Below are positions 1-4,644 of a DNA stretch of 17,415 bases, piece after piece (the first letter of the stretch is position 1; each line of letters begins with the position of its first letter). The notes beneath the pieces were generated by a model. That model did not search any database, was not told the origin of the DNA, and saw only the letters and a program-made list of their open reading frames with translations. The translations under genes and the position numbers were made by a program. Source of the stretch: Firmicutes bacterium CAG:110 (GTDB taxonomy: Bacteria > Bacillota > Clostridia > Oscillospirales > Oscillospiraceae); NCBI GenBank assembly GCA_000434635.1, contig HF988089.1, forward strand, positions 10,254-27,668. The letters run 5' to 3'.

Positions 1-11
1 CGGGTCATTTT

Positions 12-1532
12 TTATGCGCTTTTGGAGAATGTGCGTGTTTTTGCAATGGCTTTTCCCCGGAGAAGCCCCTTGAGCCATGCGACGTCTTGCCGCCCCAGAA
101 CCCCGAACAGGCACATCAGACACCCCAGTAAGACAGGATATGTCCCCGCCCGAAGCACCGGGGAAGCAAAACGGGAGGCACCCCATCCGGCGGCAAGGGC
201 GGCGGCGATGGACAGCGCCGGGGCGGAGAAGGGGATCGTCTCCCCGGTGATGATGAGAAGCCTTCGCAGACTGAGAATGAAATTCACCAGATGGGTGATG
301 AAAAAACTGAAAAAATAACCTTCCATTCCGTATTTCGGCAGCAAAAAATACAGAAAAAACACATCCATGGAATTGGTGATGATGTTGTAGCGGACGCAGA
401 CCTTCTGCTGCCCCAGACCCTTGGTCATGGCGTCGGTGATGGCGTCGCAGTAGAGCATGGGGATGAGCAGAGCGTACAGCCGCAGCCAGCGCCCCGCTTC
501 GGTGTTGTGGTACAGGGAATTGCACAGCCCTTCGGCCAGCAGAAATTCCAGACCGCTGAACACGATGCCGTACAGCATGGCGGCGCGCAGACTCCGCCGC
601 ACCAGATAGGAGATGCGCTGTTTGCTTCCCGCGGCGGCGCACCGGGCGAGCTCCGGGATGAGCAGCTCGGCCAGTCCGAACAGGATACAGGCGGGGAACA
701 TCAGAACGGGGAACACCATGCCGCTGACGATGCCGAAGGCCGCAAGGGGGCTGTCAATGAGGGAGTTCAGCGCCAGACGCTTGGGGACCATCAGGTTTTC
801 CGTGGTGCTGATGCCGGATTTCAGTACGTCCGCCATGGCAAGGGGGACGGCTGCCTGTAAAAGACGGCTCCTTATGGGGATTTTCGGCCCCGGCTTTACC
901 CGTTCGGCAAGGCGCAGCAGCATCAGGCAGCACAGCGTCAGACAGGCGCCGAAGCATCCGCCCATGACCACGCTTTGACAGGCACGTCCGGGGTCGTCTC
1001 CCGCCCAGAGGGTCAGCACGGCCATGGTCACGACCATGGAGCACAGCTGCTCTGACGCCTCCACCGCGGCCAGCGTCCCGATGCGGTTGGCCGCGGTGAA
1101 ATACCCGGTCATGACGCCGCACAGGCAGGAGACGGGAAGAAACGCGGCAAACAGCCGCAGGGAATTCACCGTGCGCACGTCCCCGATCCAGTTTTCCGCC
1201 AGCGCAGGCGCGAGAAAATAGAGGGCGGCGGCCACGGCCGTGCTGCACAGAATGCTGTACACGAAGCAGCCGGATAAGACCCATGTCACGTTTCCGGGGC
1301 GTTTTTTCCCCAGTTCCTCGGCGGTCAGGTACATGGTGGCGGTCCGCACACCGGCAATTCCGGTCACCATGGCGAGGCTTCCCACGGACATGGTCAGCTG
1401 CAAAAGTCCCACTCCGGCAGCGCCGATACGCCCGGAGATATACACCTGAAAAGAAGTTCCCACCAGCCGCAGCAGCAGGTTCACCCCTGTGAGCAGCAGA
1501 GCGGAATAGAAGATCGGCAGCTTTTTGGGCAA
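12..1532 (-). CDS. SpoVB-like oligosaccharide/lipid flippase (MATE/MVF superfamily)
   Basis: A 506-residue, almost wholly hydrophobic protein with roughly 12-14 membrane segments. The N-terminus (LLRLVGTSFQVYISGRIGAAG, first 40 residues) has the layout of the SpoVB/polysaccharide-exporter branch of the MOP superfamily: a first helix, then an amphipathic stretch ending in R-I-G-A-x-G. Family members flip lipid-linked oligosaccharides across the membrane, and SpoVB itself acts in spore cortex formation. Family is clear; the exact substrate, and whether this is SpoVB proper or a paralogue, cannot be told from sequence. The start is a TTG (1532-1530) with the G-rich site AAGGGGGG six bases upstream; no ATG fits in frame nearby. 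It lies about 100 bp downstream of nth on the same strand, behind a GC-rich hairpin that contains its ribosome site. It ends 11 bases from the window edge. Confidence 0.85.
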   Translation of the reverse strand: MPKKLPIFYSALLLTGVNLLLRLVGTSFQVYISGRIGAAGVGLLQLTMSVGSLAMVTGIAGVRTATMYLTAEELGKKRPGNVTWVLSGCFVYSILCSTAVAAALYFLAPALAENWIGDVRTVNSLRLFAAFLPVSCLCGVMTGYFTAANRIGTLAAVEASEQLCSMVVTMAVLTLWAGDDPGRACQSVVMGGCFGACLTLCCLMLLRLAERVKPGPKIPIRSRLLQAAVPLAMADVLKSGISTTENLMVPKRLALNSLIDSPLAAFGIVSGMVFPVLMFPACILFGLAELLIPELARCAAAGSKQRISYLVRRSLRAAMLYGIVFSGLEFLLAEGLCNSLYHNTEAGRWLRLYALLIPMLYCDAITDAMTKGLGQQKVCVRYNIITNSMDVFFLYFLLPKYGMEGYFFSFFITHLVNFILSLRRLLIITGETIPFSAPALSIAAALAAGWGASRFASPVLRAGTYPVLLGCLMCLFGVLGRQDVAWLKGLLRGKAIAKTRTFSKSA

Positions 1533-1538
1533 AGAAAT

Positions 1539-1571
1539 CCCCCCTTGTCCACAGCATATGCGGACAGGGGG
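1539..1571 (-). promoter_or_regulatory. GC-rich hairpin over the flippase ribosome-binding site (also terminator-like)
   Basis: On the minus strand CCCCCTGTCC (1571-1562) pairs with GGACAAGGGGG (1550-1540) with one bulged base and an 11-base loop that contains the palindrome GCATATGC. The 3' arm includes the only plausible Shine-Dalgarno sequence of the flippase. The arm is followed by ATTTCTTTG, so the structure also resembles an intrinsic terminator for nth, whose stop codon is about 65 bases upstream. The pairing is seen directly; either role is inference. Confidence 0.55.
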
Positions 1572-1635
1572 AGCGGCAGAACAGGAATGGAAAATATTCC
1601 GGAATTGATAGCTTTTGACTGCAAACGGCGCTGTT

Positions 1636-2274
1636 TTACGCCTGCGGATTGAACTCTTTACAGTACATGGTCAGCGGGCATTCGCCGCACATGGGATTCC
1701 GGGCGGTGCAGCAGTCCCGGCCAAAGAGGACGATCCGGTGGCAGAAGTCCGAGCTTTCCTCCGGGGGGAGGATCTTGCGCAGCTGCTGCTCCACCTTTTC
1801 CGGCTCCTTGCCCGTGCTCAGCCCCAGCCGTCCGCAGATGCGGATGCAGTGGGTGTCGCACACGACGCTGCCCGGGACGGCGTACAGGTCGCCCAGCAAC
1901 AGATTGGCGGTTTTCCGCCCCACGCCGGGCAGGCGAAGCAGTTCCTCCATGGTGCCGGGGACTTTTCCGCCGTAGTCCGTCAGCAGCATCTGACAGGCGA
2001 GGACGATGTCCCGCGCCTTGTGCTTGTAAAAGCCGCAGGAGCGGACGTAGTTTTCCACATCGGCAATATCTGCCGCCGCCATGGCTTCCAGCGTGGGGTA
2101 GGCGGCAAAGAGGGCGGGGGTCACCAGATTCACACGGGCGTCGGTACACTGGGCGGAGAGCCGCACGGCGATCATCAGCTCGTAGTCCTTCGCGTAATGC
2201 AGGGCGCAGGCCGCATCGTCGTAGCGCTGTTTGAGGATATCAATGATGGCTTTTGCCTTTTCTTTTTTGTTCAC
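1636..2274 (-). CDS. nth: Endonuclease III (DNA glycosylase/AP lyase)
   Basis: This enzyme removes oxidised pyrimidines from DNA and cleaves the abasic strand in base excision repair. The 212-residue protein has the usual family length. The helix-hairpin-helix LPGVGRKTAN (residues 115-124) carries the catalytic lysine (about K121), and VCDTHCIRI holds the catalytic aspartate (about D140). The [4Fe-4S] cluster loop near the C-terminus is complete: C189-x6-C196-x2-C199-x5-C205. I chose the GTG start at 2274, followed by NKKEKAK, because AAAGGA lies just upstream. An in-frame ATG at 2346 would add 24 residues, overlap the end of the upstream SSB-like gene, and add sequence not typical of the family. 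It lies 76 bases downstream of the SSB-like gene and is probably co-transcribed with it. Confidence 0.95.
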   Translation of the reverse strand: MNKKEKAKAIIDILKQRYDDAACALHYAKDYELMIAVRLSAQCTDARVNLVTPALFAAYPTLEAMAAADIADVENYVRSCGFYKHKARDIVLACQMLLTDYGGKVPGTMEELLRLPGVGRKTANLLLGDLYAVPGSVVCDTHCIRICGRLGLSTGKEPEKVEQQLRKILPPEESSDFCHRIVLFGRDCCTARNPMCGECPLTMYCKEFNPQA

Positions 2275-2350
2275 GGGAATCGTTCCTTTTATCTGTTTTG
2301 CCCCAATATACCACGAAAACCGTAGTTTTGCAACAAAAAAAGACAAGCCG

Positions 2351-2962
2351 TTACAGTAAATCCATGGGAATCTGGGCAGTGAGGGCGGAAATTTCGTAGG
2401 CCGTTCGTTCCTCCGCGCTTTCCTCGGTCAGTTTTGTGTAGACGCGGCTCTGCAATCGGCCTGTGATGCCGATCTTATCCCGGGTATGGCACCGGGAAGC
2501 CTCCTGCGCCGTCCTGCCCCAAAGGATGCAGGGCAGATAATCCGCCCGCTGGAACGCCCTCGGCACCGCCAGCATCACGTCGCAGATCTCCCGGCCAAGG
2601 GGCGTGCGGCGGTAAATTGGTTCCCGGCAGAGGAAGCCCTCCAGCACCGCGTCGTTCAGCGCTTCGCCGTCCTCGCAGGTCAGCGCCGACGCGAAGACGA
2701 ATATCATCAGATGCCGCCGCCCGTCGGTGCGGACGTTGTGGGAGCGAATCTGGCCGGTGACGGTGAGCATTCCCCCGGGGTCTGCCCCGGCGGATTCCAG
2801 AAGGGACTTATCCGCAATGACCGGCAGCGTGTCCGCCACTCCGGAAAGCCTCGGCACCTCCAGAAAAAAACGATAAAACTGCTTCCCGTGGTTTTCGTGG
2901 GAAAACGTGGGGGGCGCGGACAGATTTCCCCGCAGGGTGATTTGATTTGCGTTATGTTCCAT
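2351..2962 (-). CDS. SSB-like protein with two tandem OB-type domains
   Basis: A 203-residue protein resembling single-stranded-DNA-binding proteins. It appears to hold two OB-fold halves. The first (residues about 7-115) contains ITLRGNLSAPP, FYRFFLEVPRLSG and MLTVTGQIRSHN. The second (about 120-200) contains LEGFLCREPIYRRTPLGREI, DVMLAVPRAFQRADYLPCILWG, IGITGRLQSRVY and AYEISAL. The second half matches the bacterial SSB core better. The C-terminus (AQIPMDLL) lacks the acidic DDIPF tail that classical SSB uses to recruit repair proteins, so it is unlikely to be the main replicative SSB. It is followed by nth, which suggests a DNA repair setting. The ATG at 2962 has GAGGTGG five bases upstream. 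The start codon lies in the arm of a 10-bp inverted repeat. SSB-type family fairly sure; cellular role unknown. Confidence 0.75.
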   Translation of the reverse strand: MEHNANQITLRGNLSAPPTFSHENHGKQFYRFFLEVPRLSGVADTLPVIADKSLLESAGADPGGMLTVTGQIRSHNVRTDGRRHLMIFVFASALTCEDGEALNDAVLEGFLCREPIYRRTPLGREICDVMLAVPRAFQRADYLPCILWGRTAQEASRCHTRDKIGITGRLQSRVYTKLTEESAEERTAYEISALTAQIPMDLL

Positions 2963-2994
2963 AGTACCACCTCAAATTCAGATGTATGGAACAT
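2954..2994 (-). promoter_or_regulatory. 10-bp inverted repeat enclosing the SSB-like start site
   Basis: ATGTTCCATA (2954-2963) and TATGGAACAT (2985-2994) are perfect inverted copies 21 bp apart. In the mRNA the 3' arm contains the start codon (2962-2960) and the loop contains the ribosome site GAGGTGG. Folding would bury the AUG. A perfect 10-bp repeat at such spacing could occur about once by chance somewhere in a window of this size; its position on the start codon is what makes it worth recording. Confidence 0.4.
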
Positions 2995-3039
2995 CTTATG
3001 TCCGAGCGGGAGAAAGAGAACCGGAGGAACATATGACGC

Positions 3040-3074
3040 AAAAATCAGCGGCATTCGCTTCCAAATGCCGCTGA
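3040..3074 (-). terminator. Intrinsic terminator of the PLC-VanZ unit
   Basis: A perfect 11-bp stem, TCAGCGGCATT (3045-3055) with AATGCCGCTGA (3064-3074), has an 8-base loop. On the minus strand it is followed directly by five Ts (3044-3040). It begins five bases after the VanZ stop codon. Confidence 0.9.
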
Positions 3075-3078
3075 AGTT

Positions 3079-3669
3079 TCACATTATCCAATTCCAGACC
3101 AGCGCCGCCAGAAACGGCTGCACGAAAAACATGACGCCGAAAGTCATGCCGCAGACGAGAAACACATCCTTTGTCCGCGCCGACGGCTCCGTCCCCGGGA
3201 AAAGCTTCAGTACGACTCTGGCAAGCAGATACCCTAAAACCGTACCGACGGTGTTGGTCATCAGGTCGTTGATGTCCGTCGCCCGGAAGGTGAAAATCTG
3301 CAAGAGCTCAATGAGCAGGGAAGTGCAGAAGCCGAACAGAAGCGTGTACCCGAAGGCACTGAATTTCTTCCAGAAAAGGGGAAGAAAGAAGCCCAGCGGA
3401 ACGAACAGCAGCACATTCAGCAGACTGCTTCTATAGTCCGAAAACATATGCAGAAACGGGACAAAATTGTAGTTAAAATCCAGGCGGATATAGGTTATGC
3501 AGGGAAGCCCCACCACGGCGTCCACACCGGCCAGGTATATGGCGAAAATAAGGTAGCCGACGGTGCGCCCCAAATCATGGAAATAAATCCGGTTTACGAC
3601 GAGAAATAACGGAACCAGAATTACCGCCGCCACGCCGGCTTCCAGACCCATGTCAAAAAATCTGTACAT
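3079..3669 (-). CDS. VanZ-family membrane protein
   Basis: A 196-residue membrane protein with about five hydrophobic segments. VanZ hallmarks are present: NVLLFVPLGFFLPLFW in the middle, then SLLIELLQIF and a TDINDLMTNTVGTVLGY block (about residues 130-150). VanZ-family proteins are named for low-level teicoplanin resistance in enterococci, but most relatives lie outside resistance clusters and their biochemical role is not known. There are no van genes here, so resistance should not be assumed. The ATG at 3669 has AAGGAGG six bases upstream, overlapping the end of the phospholipase-like gene; only 12 bases separate the two genes, so they form one translationally close unit. Confidence 0.9.
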   Translation of the reverse strand: MYRFFDMGLEAGVAAVILVPLFLVVNRIYFHDLGRTVGYLIFAIYLAGVDAVVGLPCITYIRLDFNYNFVPFLHMFSDYRSSLLNVLLFVPLGFFLPLFWKKFSAFGYTLLFGFCTSLLIELLQIFTFRATDINDLMTNTVGTVLGYLLARVVLKLFPGTEPSARTKDVFLVCGMTFGVMFFVQPFLAALVWNWIM

Positions 3670-3681
3670 CGGCAGCCTCCT

Positions 3682-4233
3682 TCAGAAGATGGGGTTGGTC
3701 AGCAATACGGCCAGCACACAGCAGCAGGCGTTCAGGGCAAAGCGGGTGTCGGTGTAGATGTTTGCCGCCTGGGCTTCATACTCCCGGTGGTAGCTGTAAA
3801 TGGCTTCCATCACGCTTCCGGCGATTTTCGGGTTGACCTTGGGGTCTTGCTTCATGTATTCCAGAAAATGATCCTGAAGCGCAGCCTCATATTCCCGGTG
3901 ATCGCTCAGGGCGGTGGGGAAGGTGTCGTTGTGGGCGTAGGTGAACGCGTCGGTGGTGTAGTGGATCAGCTTGCCCAGGGTATAGTAGTCGAACAGGCCG
4001 AGCTTTTTCTTCTTTTCCAGCCGGGCGGAAATGGCACGCATAAAGCGCCGGGCGTTGCGGTAGTTGTGACCCCGCAGCCACTGGCAGCGGATGGAGCCTT
4101 TCAGGTATGTAGCGGGATTACGGTCCGGCTCGATGCATCCCAGCAAAAAGGCCTTCACATACCGCTCTGGGGTGTCGCTCATGTAGTGCTGCACCAGGTA
4201 TTTTCCCAGACAGCGGTGACTTTTTCCGCGCAT
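3682..4233 (-). CDS. Zinc-dependent phospholipase C-like protein
   Basis: A 183-residue protein of the zinc-dependent phospholipase C family (alpha-toxin/PC-PLC fold, PF00882 type). Family members use three zinc ions to hydrolyse phospholipid head groups. Candidate metal ligands appear in the family's order and spacing: D37 in CIEPDRNP, H56 in LRGHNYRNARR, H91-x3-D95 in LIHYTTDAFTYAHN, H101, and H112-x3-E116; H6 near the N-terminus may also take part. Unlike secreted PLCs it has no signal peptide, lacks the N-terminal Trp ligand exposed by processing, and is short. The last about 18 residues (from ALNACCCVLAVLL) are hydrophobic and could attach it to the membrane. Substrate unknown; a housekeeping lipid role is more likely than toxin activity. 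The ATG at 4233 follows AAGGAAGGAG at seven bases. It is first in a two-gene unit with VanZ. Confidence 0.8.
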   Translation of the reverse strand: MRGKSHRCLGKYLVQHYMSDTPERYVKAFLLGCIEPDRNPATYLKGSIRCQWLRGHNYRNARRFMRAISARLEKKKKLGLFDYYTLGKLIHYTTDAFTYAHNDTFPTALSDHREYEAALQDHFLEYMKQDPKVNPKIAGSVMEAIYSYHREYEAQAANIYTDTRFALNACCCVLAVLLTNPIF

Positions 4234-4266
4234 GTTGCAGCTCCTTCCTTTTGAAATCTACGGGAA

Positions 4267-4298
4267 AGTATAACACACCTGTGGGGGAAATGTGTGAA
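4267..4298 (-). promoter_or_regulatory. Likely promoter of the PLC-VanZ unit (extended -10)
   Basis: On the minus strand TGTTATACT (4275-4267) is an extended -10 element (TG-n-TATACT). TTCACA (4298-4293) is a close -35 match, but the spacer is 20 bp, longer than ideal; the extended -10 may compensate. It lies about 34 bp upstream of the PLC-like start codon. Confidence 0.5.
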
Positions 4299-4420
4299 CA
4301 ATTCCAAAAATCGGAGATTATCACAAGGCACTTGGAAAACGCCATGTGCTTTTTGGACAAAAATACATGGGGATTTTCCAGAAACACGAAAAAGCAGCTC
4401 TTTGGTGTACCGCGCGAGCG

Positions 4421-4541
4421 CCCCTTGCTTCTCCCTTTGGGAGAGGTGGCTGAGCGAAGCGAAGACGGAGAGGGGAAATAAGGCTGCAATACCCTCTCAG
4501 TCACCTACGGTGACAGCTCTCCCGGAGGGAGAGCCAAGGGG
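4421..4541. repeat. 121-bp composite palindromic intergenic repeat
   Basis: The ends, CCCCTTGCTTCTCCC and GGGAGAGCCAAGGGG, are imperfect inverted copies. Each arm also folds on itself: TCTCCC-TTT-GGGAGA (4430-4444) and CTCTCCC-GGA-GGGAGAG (4517-4533). Inside are a third pair, GAGAGGG (4468-4474) with CCCTCTC (4492-4498), and a small hairpin GTCACC-TAC-GGTGAC (4500-4514). It codes for nothing. This design fits a REP/MITE-like element; I recall similar CTCCC/GGGAG elements scattered in Oscillospirales genomes, but copy number cannot be checked here. No clear target-site duplication flanks it. Confidence 0.75.
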
Positions 4542-4561
4542 CTGCATGTGCTGGCACAAGA

Positions 4562-4593
4562 AATGGAGCGTATCTATACCGATACGCTCCATT
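4562..4593 (-). terminator. Terminator hairpin of the kinase gene
   Basis: A perfect 13-bp stem, AATGGAGCGTATC (4562-4574) with GATACGCTCCATT (4581-4593), has a 6-base loop. On the minus strand it is followed by TCTTG, so the T-tract is short (TTTCTT counting the stem end). It lies 52 bases past the kinase stop codon. Confidence 0.75.
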
Positions 4594-4644
4594 AACTGTT
4601 TTCCGACCACCTATTAAAGCTGGGGCTGCGTTGTGAGAAAATCC

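Larger units (their letters stand above)
4234..4644. other. 411-bp intergenic region between kinase and PLC-like genes
   Basis: No credible gene lies here. It holds the kinase terminator (4562-4593), the composite palindrome (4421-4541) and the PLC-VanZ promoter (4267-4298). I see nothing definable in 4300-4420 beyond AT-rich DNA. Confidence 0.7.

Noticed and set aside
3023..3038. GAACATATG upstream of the SSB-like gene, resembling half of a Gram-positive LexA box
   Set aside because: The second half-site (GTTC at the right spacing) is missing: the sequence reads GAAC-ATAT-GACG. One half-site is not enough to claim SOS control.
3079..3669. VanZ as evidence of a glycopeptide resistance cluster
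   Set aside because: No vanA/H/X/R/S-type genes are nearby, and VanZ-family proteins are common outside resistance clusters.
4251..4617. Short plus-strand open frames (4251-4481 and 4294-4617) in the intergenic region
   Set aside because: They run through the palindromic repeat and the terminator hairpin, lack ribosome sites and resemble no protein.
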